Shown one piece after another: positions 8,984 through 17,233 of a DNA stretch of 42,353 nucleotides. The first letter of the stretch is position 1, and the number at the start of each line of letters is the position of its first letter. The notes under the pieces were generated by a model, which made no database searches, was not told the DNA's origin, and saw only the letters and a program-made list of their open reading frames with translations. The stretch is from assembly GCA_016201765.1 (NCBI GenBank), contig JACQCE010000039.1:1-42353 (forward strand), written 5' to 3'. The position numbers and the translations under genes were made by a program. Origin of the DNA: Nitrospirota bacterium (GTDB lineage Bacteria; Nitrospirota; Nitrospiria; JACQCE01).

Positions 8984-10225
8984 TCAGTAGAAGGGGAACC
9001 GCGCGCAGAGCGCGGCGACCCGCCGGCGGACGGCCGCGATCGAGGCCTCGGCCCCGCGGTCGGCGATGATCGTGTCGATCAGTCCGGCGATCTCCTTCAT
9101 CTGGGCCGGCTTCATGCCCCGGGTGGTGAGCACGGGCGTGCCCAGGCGCATGCCGCCGGTGACGGCCGGCGGCTGGTCGTCAAACGGAACGGCATTTTTG
9201 TTGACGACGATGCCGGCCTGGTCGAGCCAGGTTTCCGCTTCCTTGCCGGTGACGTTCTTGGCATGCAGATCAACGAGCATCAGATGGGTGTCCGTGCCAC
9301 CGGAGATGATGTGATAGCCGCGGGCGATCAGGGCGGCGGCGAGTGTCTGGGCGTTCTCCACGATCCGCCGCTGGTAGGCCTGAAACGATTTGGTGGCCGC
9401 TTCTTTCAGCGCGACCGCCTTGGCGGCGACCACGTGCATCAACGGGCCGCCTTGAATGCCGGGAAACAGGCTTTTATCAATGGCGCGCGCATACGGTTGC
9501 CGGCAGAGCACCATCCCGCCGCGGGGACCGCGCAGCGTCTTGTGCGTGGTGGTGGTGACGACGTCGGCGTAGGGGACCGGGCTGGGATGAATGCCCGCCG
9601 CCACTAGGCCGGCGATGTGCGCCATGTCGACCATCAGCAACGCCCCGACCTTGTCGGCGATTTCCCGGAAGCGCTTGAAGTCGAGCACGCGCGAGTAGGC
9701 GCTGGCGCCGACGACGATCAGCTTGGGCCGGTGCTCGGCCGCCAGGCGGTCGACCTCGTCATAGTTGATCCGCCCCGTTGCCCGTTCGACGCCGTAGGCG
9801 TGGATCTGGTAGAGACTGCCCGAGAAATTGACCGGGCTGCCGTGGGTCAGATGGCCGCCGTGGGCCAGGCTCATGCCCAGAATCGGATCGCCCGGTTTGA
9901 GCAGGGCGAAATAGGCGGCCATGTTGGCCTGGGAGCCGGAGTGGGGCTGGACGTTGACGTGCTCGGCGCCGAAGAGCGCCTTGGCCCGTTCGATCGCCAG
10001 CTGCTCGACGGAGTCGACGAACTCGCAGCCGCCGTAGTAGCGGCGGCCCGGATAGCCCTCGGCGTACTTGTTGGTCAGCAGCGACCCCTGTGCTTCCAGG
10101 ACGGCCCGGCTGGCGTAGTTTTCGGAGGCGATGAGGATGAGCTGCTGCTGCTCCCGCTTCAGCTCGGCTTGAATGGCGCGCGCAACTTGGGGATCACTCT
10201 GTTTCAATCCGGCGGATCGTTTCAT
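8984..10225 (-). CDS. glyA: serine hydroxymethyltransferase
   Basis: GlyA is a PLP enzyme that converts serine and tetrahydrofolate to glycine and 5,10-methylene-tetrahydrofolate, the main one-carbon source. Evidence includes the PLP-lysine motif [52 protein letters not shown], and the length of 413 residues. The C-terminus ARFPFY is also typical. It is the first gene of glyA-nrdR-exonuclease, transcribed divergently from thiS. The start at 10225 has no strong Shine-Dalgarno sequence but gives the expected N-terminus. Confidence 0.96.
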   Translation of the reverse strand: MKRSAGLKQSDPQVARAIQAELKREQQQLILIASENYASRAVLEAQGSLLTNKYAEGYPGRRYYGGCEFVDSVEQLAIERAKALFGAEHVNVQPHSGSQANMAAYFALLKPGDPILGMSLAHGGHLTHGSPVNFSGSLYQIHAYGVERATGRINYDEVDRLAAEHRPKLIVVGASAYSRVLDFKRFREIADKVGALLMVDMAHIAGLVAAGIHPSPVPYADVVTTTTHKTLRGPRGGMVLCRQPYARAIDKSLFPGIQGGPLMHVVAAKAVALKEAATKSFQAYQRRIVENAQTLAAALIARGYHIISGGTDTHLMLVDLHAKNVTGKEAETWLDQAGIVVNKNAVPFDDQPPAVTGGMRLGTPVLTTRGMKPAQMKEIAGLIDTIIADRGAEASIAAVRRRVAALCARFPFY

Positions 10226-10278
10226 CGGAGCAGGCAGCCTCTGTGTGGACGCACCCGTTTAGATGGACGGGGAAGGAT

Positions 10279-10306
10279 AGTATCGTATCGACTTTTTAGG
10301 TGTCAA
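10279..10306 (-). promoter_or_regulatory. sigma70-type promoter of glyA
   Basis: Read on the minus strand, a perfect -35 TTGACA (10301-10306) is followed after 16 bp by GATACT (10279-10284). A TACTAT hexamer overlapping it gives an 18-bp spacer as an alternative. Confidence 0.6.
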
Positions 10307-10334
10307 GCAAGGCTTCTGGCGCGACTGCGGTCTG

Positions 10335-10364
10335 TTGACAAGGCTTTTCACACCCCGATATAAT
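10335..10364 (+). promoter_or_regulatory. consensus sigma70 promoter of the thiSGE operon
   Basis: TTGACA (10335-10340) and TATAAT (10359-10364) are both perfect consensus hexamers separated by 18 bp. The predicted transcription start is near 10371, only about 10 nt before the ATG at 10381. No TPP riboswitch (THI-box) is present between promoter and gene. Confidence 0.8.
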
Positions 10365-10380
10365 TTTTCCATCGGTCCTT

Positions 10381-10659
10381 ATGGTGTCACGCGCCGCGTC
10401 CATGTCGAGTGTATCGCCCCGGTCGCCCCAGCCCGCCTCCATCACGGTCAACGGCGCGGTCCGCGACCTCCCCGATGGCTGGAGTGTGGGGCGCTTGCTG
10501 GCTGACATGGGCGTCAAGTCGGCCCAGGTCGCGGTCGAAGTCAATCAGCGGGTGCTCGATCGGGGGGAGTTTGCGACCTGTCTGCTGCGCCCGGGCGATC
10601 GCGTCGAGATCATCACGTTTGTCGGCGGAGGAGCGTCGGATGAAGTCGGTCAAGTCTAA
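10381..10659 (+). CDS. thiS: sulfur carrier protein ThiS with an extra C-terminal tail
   Basis: ThiS carries sulfur as a C-terminal thiocarboxylate to the thiazole synthase ThiG. The ubiquitin-like core is clear: [41 protein letters not shown], then [16 protein letters not shown]. In most ThiS proteins the chain stops at the di-glycine. Here eight more residues (ASDEVGQV) follow before TAA, and this tail overlaps the start of thiG. The product would need trimming, or the tail tolerated, for ThiF-type adenylation. The start is ambiguous: ATG 10381 lies about 10 nt from the predicted transcription start, and ATG 10402 is an in-frame alternative. Neither has a Shine-Dalgarno sequence. Confidence 0.85.
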   Translation: MVSRAASMSSVSPRSPQPASITVNGAVRDLPDGWSVGRLLADMGVKSAQVAVEVNQRVLDRGEFATCLLRPGDRVEIITFVGGGASDEVGQV

Positions 10660-11485
10660 ATCGGTCCGGTCATCGGCTCTGGCGGCGCCCCTCGCGCGGC
10701 CGGATCAACAGCATGACGACGCGCTGGTCATTGGCGGCGTCACGCTCCGGTCGCGGTTGATCATCGGGACCGGCAAGTATCGCGATTTTCAGGAGACCAG
10801 GCGGGCGGTCGAGGCCTCCGGCGCCGACATGGTCACGGTGGCGGTCCGCCGGGTCAATATCATCGACCGCAAGCAGGAGAACCTGCTCGACTATCTCGAT
10901 CCCAAACGGTACAAAATTCTGCCTAATACCGCCGGCTGTTACACGGCCGATGAAGCCGTGCGCACGGCGCAACTGGCCCGGGCTGCCGGCGTGTCGGACC
11001 TGGTCAAGCTGGAAGTGATCGGCGATCCCAAAACGCTGTTCCCCGACACCGCCGCGCTGGTCGAGGCGTCGAAAATTCTGGTCAGGGAGGGGTTCATCGT
11101 CCTGCCCTACACGAACGACGATCCGATCGTCGCCAAACGGCTGGAGGATGTCGGTTGCGCCGCGGTGATGCCGCTGGCCGCGCCGATCGGCTCCGGCCTC
11201 GGCGTGCGGAATCCCTACAATCTGCGCCTTCTGATGGAGGCCGTGTCGGTGCCCGTGATCGTCGATGCGGGCGTGGGCACGGCCTCGGACGCGGCCGTCG
11301 CGATGGAACTGGGCGCCGACGGTGTGCTGATGAACACGGCCATCGCGGGGGCCAAGGATCCCATCGCGATGGCGACGGCGATGCGGTACGCGGTGCTCGC
11401 GGGACGGCTCGCGTTTCGGGCCGGCCGTATCGAGAAAAAATTGTATGCGACGGCCAGCAGTCCGTTGAGTGACCTGATCGAATGA
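10640..11485 (+). CDS. thiG: thiazole synthase ThiG
   Basis: ThiG builds the thiazole phosphate of thiamine from 1-deoxy-D-xylulose 5-phosphate, ThiS-thiocarboxylate and dehydroglycine. The TIM-barrel enzyme shows [11 protein letters not shown] with the Schiff-base lysine region, [38 protein letters not shown], and [31 protein letters not shown]. The ATG at 10640 is preceded by GGAGGAG (10627-10633), which lies inside the glycine codons of thiS. This gives 281 residues, including an N-terminal extension of about 30 residues. It overlaps thiS by 20 nt. Confidence 0.96.
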   Translation: MKSVKSKSVRSSALAAPLARPDQQHDDALVIGGVTLRSRLIIGTGKYRDFQETRRAVEASGADMVTVAVRRVNIIDRKQENLLDYLDPKRYKILPNTAGCYTADEAVRTAQLARAAGVSDLVKLEVIGDPKTLFPDTAALVEASKILVREGFIVLPYTNDDPIVAKRLEDVGCAAVMPLAAPIGSGLGVRNPYNLRLLMEAVSVPVIVDAGVGTASDAAVAMELGADGVLMNTAIAGAKDPIAMATAMRYAVLAGRLAFRAGRIEKKLYATASSPLSDLIE

Positions 11486-12141
11486 GTCCGGCCCACGCTC
11501 GATCGCAGAGCGTGATTGATTTTGCGTTGTATCTGATTACCGATCGGCGGCTGACGGGGGGCGTGCCGCTTCCCGACGCCGTCGCCGACGCTGCGCGGGC
11601 GGGCGCCTGCGCGGTCCAGTTGCGAGAGAAGGACCTTTCCACTCGCGAATTGCTCGACCTGGCGCGGCAGGTGCGCGAACGCACCGCGGCCGCCGGCGCC
11701 ACACTCTTCATCAACGATCGCGTCGATCTGTGCTGGGCCGCCGGCGCGGACGGCGTGCACCTCCGCGAGGACAGCCTGCCGACGGACGTTGTGCGCCGGC
11801 TGGTGGGTGTGGAACGTTTCATCGGCGTTTCGGCGCATTCAATGGAGGCGGCCGTCCGGGCCGAGGCGCAGGGCGCGGATTTCGTGCTCTTCGGGCCGGT
11901 CTACGACACGCCATCAAAACGGGCCTATGGGCCTCCGCAGGGCGTCGACCGGTTGGCCGAGGTGGCGGCGCGGGTGCGCGTGCCCGTGTTTGCCGTCGGC
12001 GGCGTGACGGCGGCGCGCGTGCCGGAACTGCTCGGCGCCGGCGCGCACGGCGTGGGCGTCATCTCCGCCGTGTTCGGCGCGGGCGATGTGTTTCGCGCCG
12101 CGGAGGCGATGCAGCGCGCGTTGAGGGCGGGAAAAAGTTGA
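11482..12141 (+). CDS. thiE: thiamine-phosphate synthase
   Basis: ThiE joins hydroxymethylpyrimidine pyrophosphate and thiazole phosphate to thiamine phosphate. Visible motifs are [24 protein letters not shown] (pyrophosphate-binding lysine region), [32 protein letters not shown], and [14 protein letters not shown]. The C-terminal [30 protein letters not shown] is also typical. The 219-residue length is normal. ATG 11482 overlaps the thiG stop by 4 nt. With thiS and thiG it completes the thiazole branch and coupling step; thiF, thiO/thiH and thiC are not in the window. Confidence 0.96.
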   Translation: MSPAHARSQSVIDFALYLITDRRLTGGVPLPDAVADAARAGACAVQLREKDLSTRELLDLARQVRERTAAAGATLFINDRVDLCWAAGADGVHLREDSLPTDVVRRLVGVERFIGVSAHSMEAAVRAEAQGADFVLFGPVYDTPSKRAYGPPQGVDRLAEVAARVRVPVFAVGGVTAARVPELLGAGAHGVGVISAVFGAGDVFRAAEAMQRALRAGKS

Positions 12142-12166
12142 CCGACTATTTCTTCGGTGATAGAAT
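12138..12166 (+). promoter_or_regulatory. promoter of the proteasome operon
   Basis: TTGACC (12138-12143) overlaps the thiE stop codon and is followed after 17 bp by TAGAAT (12161-12166), with a TG extension at 12158-12159. The predicted start near 12173 leaves a leader of about 150 nt before arc. Confidence 0.7.
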
Positions 12167-12209
12167 GATTTTGTACGACGACGTCGCACTGATCGCGAGG
12201 AGAAATGCA

Positions 12210-12326
12210 ATGGCGAGAGTGCACCACGCAACGCCCATGCGACGCGATTCCAGCCAACCGCGTTCCATCCGTCTGATCTGCGCGCATGCGACCTGTGGGT
12301 GTCCGACCTCTGGGGGGGCCAATTGA
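12210..12326 (+). CDS. candidate 38-codon leader ORF upstream of arc
   Basis: This ORF has an ATG preceded by GAGGAG (12197-12202) at 7 nt and ends in TGA at 12324-12326. That stop overlaps the arc start as TGATG, a layout typical of translational coupling. The 38-residue product is basic in the middle and ends with a Cys-rich segment, ICAHATCGCPTSGG (C24, C29, C31). It resembles no family I know. It lies entirely in the 150-nt leader of the proteasome promoter. A regulatory leader peptide, a small metal-binding protein or a chance ORF are all possible. Conservation in relatives would decide. Confidence 0.35.
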   Translation: MARVHHATPMRRDSSQPRSIRLICAHATCGCPTSGGAN

Positions 12327-14002
12327 TGAAACGGGCGGAAGAATACGAGCGGGAACTCGAGAAGCTTCATGTCCAGATCGCATCGATGGAGCAGGAGGTG
12401 CGCGACCTGCGTCAGAGCCGCGTCCAGTTGGAACAGGCCTACAAGCAGAATGAGAAGCTGGTGGCGGCCCTGCAGGAAGCGAAGCATCAGATCGAAGCCC
12501 TGAAGGTCGAAGTGGAGAAACTCTCCGCCCCGCCGTCCAGCTACGGCATCTTTTCATCGGTGAATGAGGACAAGACCGTCAACGTGTTCATCGGCGGCCG
12601 GAAGATGAAGGTCAATCTCCGGCCCGAGATCCAGGCCGAGCGGTTGCGCAAGGGGCAACAGCTGATTTTGAACGAAGCGCTCAACGTCGTCGAAGCGTGC
12701 GAATTTGAACTCCTGGGCGAGGTGGTGCGGGTCAAGGACCTGCTGGGCGAAGGGCGCGCCGTCATCACGCTGCGGATGGACGAGGAGCGGGTGGCCGAGC
12801 TGGCCGATCCGCTCATGAGCGAACGGGTCAGCGTCGGCGACCTGCTGCTGTTCGATCCCCGATCCGGCTACCTGCTGGAGCGGCTGCCCAAATCCGAGGT
12901 CGAAGAGGTCGTGCTGGAAGAGGTGCCGGATATCACGTACGAAGACATCGGCGGCCTGGAGTCGCAAATCGAGCAGGTGCGCGACGCCGTGGAGCTGCCG
13001 TTCCTGTATCCGGAGCTGTTTGCCGAGCATCATCTGAGCCCGCCGAAGGGCGTGCTGCTCTACGGACCCCCGGGCTGCGGCAAAACGCTCATCGCCAAGG
13101 CGGTCGCCAATTCCATCGCCAAAAAACTCAGCGATTTGGGCGGGCGCGAAGTCCGCAGCTTCTTCCTGGTGGTCAAGGGCCCGGAGCTGCTGAACAAATA
13201 TGTCGGCGAGAGCGAACGGCAGATCCGCGAGGTCTTTAAAAAGGCCAAGGAGCGGGCGCAGGAAGGCATGCCGGTGATCGTCTTCTTCGACGAGATGGAC
13301 GCGCTGTTCCGGATGCGCGGCTCGGGGATCTCCTCCGACATGGAATCGACCATCGTGCCGCAGTTTCTGTCCGAGATTGATGGTGTGGAGCGGTTGCGCA
13401 ACGTGATTGTGATCGGCGCCAGCAACCGGCCCGATCTGATCGATCCGGCCATCCTGCGGCCGGGACGGCTCGATGTGAAGGTGCGCATCGACCGGCCGGA
13501 CGAGCGGTCCGCGCAGTTGATTTTTGCCAAGTATCTGACCACCGATCTGCCGGTGCACGCCGAGGAGCTCAAGCAGCAGGGCGGCGATGCCGGGGCCGTG
13601 ATCCATCGCTTCATCGAGATGGTGACCGGGGAGATGTACAGCCAGAAGGAGGAGAACCAGTTCCTGGAGGTGACCTACGCCAGCGGCGAACGGGAATTGC
13701 TCTATTTCCGCGATTTCGCCAGCGGCGCCCTGATCGACGGCATCGTCGCCCGCGCCAAGAAATACGCCATCAAGCGGTTGATCGCGACGGGCGAGCGGGG
13801 CGTGAAGAGCGAGGACCTGGTGCACGCCGTCCGGGATGAGTTTCACGAGCATGAAGACCTGCCGAATACGACCAATCCGGACGATTGGGCCAAGATTGCG
13901 GGACGCAAGAGCGAAAAGATCATCCATGTGCGGACGATGAGCGGCCGCGCCGCGACCGAGTCCCGTAAAATCGAAACCATCGCCCCGGGCCACTACCTAT
14001 GA
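12326..14002 (+). CDS. arc: proteasome-associated AAA ATPase ARC (Mpa)
   Basis: ARC/Mpa forms the hexameric unfoldase that recognises Pup through N-terminal coiled coils and feeds pupylated proteins into the 20S core. The 558-residue product has an N-terminal coiled coil (about residues 1-70, rich in E, Q, K and L heptads) and then a tandem OB region (about 75-205). Its AAA domain has GPPGCGKT (about residue 246), Walker B VIVFFDEMDALF, and ASNRPDLIDPAILRPGRLD. The C-terminus is GHYL, matching the GQYL-like proteasome-docking tail. The ATG at 12326 is preferred over GTG 12299 because a G7 run (12312-12318) precedes it by 7 nt. It overlaps dop by 4 nt. Confidence 0.95.
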   Translation: MKRAEEYERELEKLHVQIASMEQEVRDLRQSRVQLEQAYKQNEKLVAALQEAKHQIEALKVEVEKLSAPPSSYGIFSSVNEDKTVNVFIGGRKMKVNLRPEIQAERLRKGQQLILNEALNVVEACEFELLGEVVRVKDLLGEGRAVITLRMDEERVAELADPLMSERVSVGDLLLFDPRSGYLLERLPKSEVEEVVLEEVPDITYEDIGGLESQIEQVRDAVELPFLYPELFAEHHLSPPKGVLLYGPPGCGKTLIAKAVANSIAKKLSDLGGREVRSFFLVVKGPELLNKYVGESERQIREVFKKAKERAQEGMPVIVFFDEMDALFRMRGSGISSDMESTIVPQFLSEIDGVERLRNVIVIGASNRPDLIDPAILRPGRLDVKVRIDRPDERSAQLIFAKYLTTDLPVHAEELKQQGGDAGAVIHRFIEMVTGEMYSQKEENQFLEVTYASGERELLYFRDFASGALIDGIVARAKKYAIKRLIATGERGVKSEDLVHAVRDEFHEHEDLPNTTNPDDWAKIAGRKSEKIIHVRTMSGRAATESRKIETIAPGHYL

Positions 14003-15480
14003 CCGAATGGCTGTTCGGCACCGAAACGGAATTCGGCGTCGCGGCGCGTGATCCGCTGACGTCCGATCCCGTGTCGACCGCGATGCTGCTGGTCAACAGC
14101 TATCCCTCCCTGCCCGCCGGGCAGGCGCTCTGGGACTACGAGAACGAAAATCCCCTGAAGGACGCCCGCGGGTTTGAGGTGGAGGGCGAGCGGGAGCGGC
14201 CCGGCCCCGAGTACAACCGGCTGCTCAACAAACTGCTGGCCAACGGCGGGCGGCTCTATGTTGACGGGGCGCACCCGGAATATTCCACGCCGGAATGCAC
14301 CAATCCGCGTGACGTGGTCCGGTATGAAAAGGCCGGCGAACGGGCCCTGGATCTGTGCCGCGAGATGGCCGGCCGCGTGAAGGGCATGGCCGACCGTTTC
14401 ATCATTTATAAGAACAATACGGATCACAAGGGGAACAGTTACGGGTATCACGAGAACTATCTGGTCCCCCGATCGGTGCCGTTCGACCGTCTGGTCGACC
14501 TGATGACGCCGTTTTTCGTGACCCGGCAGCTCTACGCCGGCGCCGGCAAGGTGGGCGCCGAGCCCAGGCGGGATGACGTCGCCTTCCAGCTCTCCCAGCG
14601 CGCCGATTTTTTCGAAGTGCTGGTCGATCTGAACACCATGGTCAAGCGCCCGATCATCAACACGCGCGACGAGCCGCACGCGGATCCGGCCAAACATCGC
14701 CGGTTTCACGTGATTGTGGGCGACGTGACGATGTCGGAGTACGCCACCTATCTGAAAATCGGCGCGACCGCGCTGGTGCTGAAGCTGGCGGAAGCCGGCC
14801 AGACGGTCGCGGGCGTACAACTGGAGGATCCGGTCAGGGCGATCAAGGCGATTTCGCGCGATCCATCGCTCACCTGCCGGGTGCGGTTGAAGGACGGCGG
14901 CACGGCGACGGCCATCGAGATTCAGCAGCGCTATTGCGACGCCGTGGCCCGGTTGCGGGATCTGCCGTCCTGGGCGGCCGACGTGGTGAGCCAGTGGGCG
15001 ACCGTGCTGGGCCAGCTGGCCACCGAGCCCCGGCAGCTCTCCCGCCGCCTGGACTGGGTCATGAAGCGGGAACTGATCGAATCCTACATGGCCAAAAAAT
15101 CGGTCGACTGGAACGACCCGCGCATTGCCATGATGGATTTGCAATTTCACGACCTGCGACTGGACCGGGGGCTCTATTACAAGCTGGAGCGCGACGGGTT
15201 TGTGGACCGGTTGCTGACCGAGGAGGAGATCGTCTCGGCGGCGGAATATCCCCCGGCGGACAGCCGGGCCTATTTCCGTTCGGCCTGCCTCAAGAAATTC
15301 CCCAAGGAGATTTACGCGGCGAGCTGGACGTCGGTGCTGTTTGAAGCGGGCGGCGGCGTGGTCAAGCGCGTGCCGTTGATGGAGCCGCTGCGTGGCACCC
15401 AGGCGCTGACGGAGCGGCTGGTGAAGGAGTCGGATTCCATCGAGCAGTTGCTGGAGCGGCTCACGGGCCAGGGGGGGTGA
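13999..15480 (+). CDS. dop: Pup deamidase/depupylase
   Basis: Dop removes Pup from substrates and, where Pup ends in Gln, deamidates it. It belongs to the glutamine-synthetase-like carboxylate-amine ligase fold shared with PafA. The N-terminal motif LFGTETEFGV is the Dop form (PafA has LENEYG). Other motifs are YVDGAHPEYSTPECTNPRD, FIIYKNNTDHKGNSYGYHENY, and INTRDEPHADPAKHRRFHVIVGD. The length of 493 residues is typical and exceeds PafA, with an insertion (NSYPSLPAGQALWDY) near residue 35. Because Pup here already ends in Glu, its likely cellular job is depupylation. It sits between arc and pup. Confidence 0.95.
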   Translation: MTEWLFGTETEFGVAARDPLTSDPVSTAMLLVNSYPSLPAGQALWDYENENPLKDARGFEVEGERERPGPEYNRLLNKLLANGGRLYVDGAHPEYSTPECTNPRDVVRYEKAGERALDLCREMAGRVKGMADRFIIYKNNTDHKGNSYGYHENYLVPRSVPFDRLVDLMTPFFVTRQLYAGAGKVGAEPRRDDVAFQLSQRADFFEVLVDLNTMVKRPIINTRDEPHADPAKHRRFHVIVGDVTMSEYATYLKIGATALVLKLAEAGQTVAGVQLEDPVRAIKAISRDPSLTCRVRLKDGGTATAIEIQQRYCDAVARLRDLPSWAADVVSQWATVLGQLATEPRQLSRRLDWVMKRELIESYMAKKSVDWNDPRIAMMDLQFHDLRLDRGLYYKLERDGFVDRLLTEEEIVSAAEYPPADSRAYFRSACLKKFPKEIYAASWTSVLFEAGGGVVKRVPLMEPLRGTQALTERLVKESDSIEQLLERLTGQGG

Positions 15481-15485
15481 TCGAC

Positions 15486-15683
15486 ATGGCACAGGAGAAA
15501 AAGCAGGCAAAACGGCGCGAATCGGACAAGAAGGAAGAGACGACGGCCCCGAATCCGGAAGTCGTCGAAAAGGGCAAGACGCTGAAGAAGGACATGGACG
15601 AGCTGCTGGATGAGATCGACGACGTGTTGGAGGAGAACGCGGAGGAGTTTGTGAAAAATTACGTGCAAAAGGGGGGCGAGTAA
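15486..15683 (+). CDS. pup: prokaryotic ubiquitin-like protein Pup
   Basis: Pup is the small, largely disordered protein tag ligated to lysines of proteasome substrates. The 65-residue product is highly charged, has a K/E-rich N-terminus, and a predicted helix LKKDMDELLDEIDDVLEENAEEFVKNY that would bind ARC coiled coils. It ends in GGE. Glu at the C-terminus means it is ready for PafA without deamidation, unlike mycobacterial GGQ. ATG 15486 is used; GTG 15477 would overlap the dop stop and adds MID. The ribosome-binding site is a G7 run (15471-15477). prcB starts 2 nt after its stop. Confidence 0.96.
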   Translation: MAQEKKQAKRRESDKKEETTAPNPEVVEKGKTLKKDMDELLDEIDDVLEENAEEFVKNYVQKGGE

Positions 15684-15685
15684 GC

Positions 15686-16510
15686 ATGTCCTTTCCGTGG
15701 AATGATCCCGGATCGAGTTTCTCGGATTTTCTGGCCGCCTACCGGCAGCAGTTTCCCTCTGCGTCCGCGCCGTTGCCGCTTCCGGGCGCCCACCTGCCCG
15801 CGTCGCCGGCCGACGCCGAACGCGCGACCTGGCTGCCGTTGCCGCGCGGCACCACCGTGTTGGCCCTCTGTTACGCCGACGGCGCCATGGTGGCGGGCGA
15901 TCGGATGGCGACCGAAGGCTACCAGGTGGCCGACCGCCGGATTGAAAAAGTGTTTCGAGCCGATAATTATTCGGCCATGGCCATTGCCGGCACCGCCGGC
16001 CCCTGCATCGAACTGGCCCGGCTCTTTCAAGTCGAGCTGGAGCATTATGAGAAGCTGGAGGGGGCGGAGCTCTCGATGGAGGGGAAGGCCAATAAACTGG
16101 CTCAAATGGTCCGGGCGAATCTGCCGTTGGCCATGCAGGGCCTGATCGTGCTGCCGTTGTTCGCCGGATTTGACGTGAAGATCGGACGGGGCCGGATCTT
16201 CAAATATGATGTCGCCGGCGGACGGTACGAGGAGACGGACTACCACTCGACCGGATCGGGCGGCAAGGACGCCCGCACGACGATGAAGAAACTCTTCCGA
16301 CCCGGGTTGTCCAGGACCGACGCGCTCGCCGTTGTGGTGGAGGCGTTGTATGACGCGGCCGAGGAGGACGTGGCGACGGCCGGGCCCGATCTCGTCCGCA
16401 ACATTTTTCCCACCGTGAAAGTGATCGACCGGTCAGGCTTGACGGACGTGGACGATGCCCAGATCCGTCCCCTGATGACCCGGTTGATCGACCACCGTCG
16501 GCGAGGTTGA
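15686..16510 (+). CDS. prcB: proteasome subunit beta
   Basis: PrcB is the catalytic subunit of the bacterial 20S proteasome. A propeptide of 55 residues ends at LPRG, and autocleavage would expose T56 of TTVLALCYADGAMVAGDRMA, the N-terminal threonine nucleophile. The aspartate and lysine of the Ntn-hydrolase site follow in GDRMATEGYQVADRRIEKVF. The GSGGKDA segment late in the chain is family-typical. The length of 274 residues fits actinobacterial-type PrcB. A G6 run at the end of pup (15671-15676) is the only visible ribosome-binding site. prcA starts 2 nt after its stop. Confidence 0.95.
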   Translation: MSFPWNDPGSSFSDFLAAYRQQFPSASAPLPLPGAHLPASPADAERATWLPLPRGTTVLALCYADGAMVAGDRMATEGYQVADRRIEKVFRADNYSAMAIAGTAGPCIELARLFQVELEHYEKLEGAELSMEGKANKLAQMVRANLPLAMQGLIVLPLFAGFDVKIGRGRIFKYDVAGGRYEETDYHSTGSGGKDARTTMKKLFRPGLSRTDALAVVVEALYDAAEEDVATAGPDLVRNIFPTVKVIDRSGLTDVDDAQIRPLMTRLIDHRRRG

Positions 16511-16512
16511 CC

Positions 16513-17208
16513 ATGGCGCTGCCCTTCTACGTTCCCCCCCAGCAGATGATGCAGGACAAGGCGGAGTACGCCAAGGCCGGCGTCGCCAAGGGACGCTCGA
16601 CGATCGCGATGGAGTACCGCGACGGCATCATCCTCGTCGCGGACAATCCCAGCCTGTCCATTTACAAGATCGCCGAGGTTTACGACCGCATCGCCTTTGC
16701 CGGCGCGGGCAAGTACAGCGAGTTTGAAAATCTCCGCAAGGCGGGAATCCGCCACGCCGATCTGAAGGGCTACATGTACAGCCGGGAGGACGTGACGGCC
16801 AAATCGCTGGCGAACGCCTATTCCCAGGTGCTCGGCACCATCTTCAGCCAGGAGGTCAAACCGCTCGAGGTGGAGATCATGGTGGTGGAGCTGGGGGTGG
16901 AGGGACAGCCGAACCAGCTCTACCGGATCAGCTTCGACGGCAGCATCTACGATGATACCGGTTTTTCCGTGATCGGCGGACGGGCCGAGGCCATTCAGGT
17001 GGCCCTCAAATCGCGGTATCGCGAAGGCTCGACGCTGGAAGAGGCGCTGGCGTGGTCCGTGGAATCGCTGGAGCAGGGGGGCAACCAGCGGATTCCCATG
17101 GAGACGCTGGAGGTGGCGGTGCTCGACCGTCAGCGGGTCGGCCGGCGGTTCCGGCGGTTGCTCAAACCGGATGTCGAACGCCTCCTGCCGGCACGATCGC
17201 CGTCATGA
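16513..17208 (+). CDS. prcA: proteasome subunit alpha
   Basis: PrcA forms the outer gate rings of the 20S proteasome and docks ARC. The 231-residue protein begins FYVPPQQMMQDKAEYAKAGVAKGRSTIAMEY, which matches the alpha-subunit N-terminal gating region and H0 helix. It lacks the catalytic threonine. The alpha fold continues through DGIILVADNPS, AFAGAGKYSEFENLRKAGI, and YRISFDGSIYDDTGFSVIGG. ATG 16513 is chosen over TTG 16507, which would overlap the prcB stop. The arginine-rich C-terminus (RRFRRLL) is unusual in composition but short. It is followed after 25 nt by pafA. Confidence 0.94.
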   Translation: MALPFYVPPQQMMQDKAEYAKAGVAKGRSTIAMEYRDGIILVADNPSLSIYKIAEVYDRIAFAGAGKYSEFENLRKAGIRHADLKGYMYSREDVTAKSLANAYSQVLGTIFSQEVKPLEVEIMVVELGVEGQPNQLYRISFDGSIYDDTGFSVIGGRAEAIQVALKSRYREGSTLEEALAWSVESLEQGGNQRIPMETLEVAVLDRQRVGRRFRRLLKPDVERLLPARSPS

Positions 17209-17233
17209 CGGGAGTTCGACGGGGGGCCGGCCG

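Noticed and set aside
10307-10380. TPP riboswitch before the thi operon
   Set aside because: The predicted leader is about 10 nt, and no THI-box core such as CTGAGA with the matching downstream segment is present.
12554-15687. 479- and 564-codon antisense frames over arc and dop
   Set aside because: Both are shadows of arc and dop, with no promoter, no ribosome-binding site and low-complexity composition.
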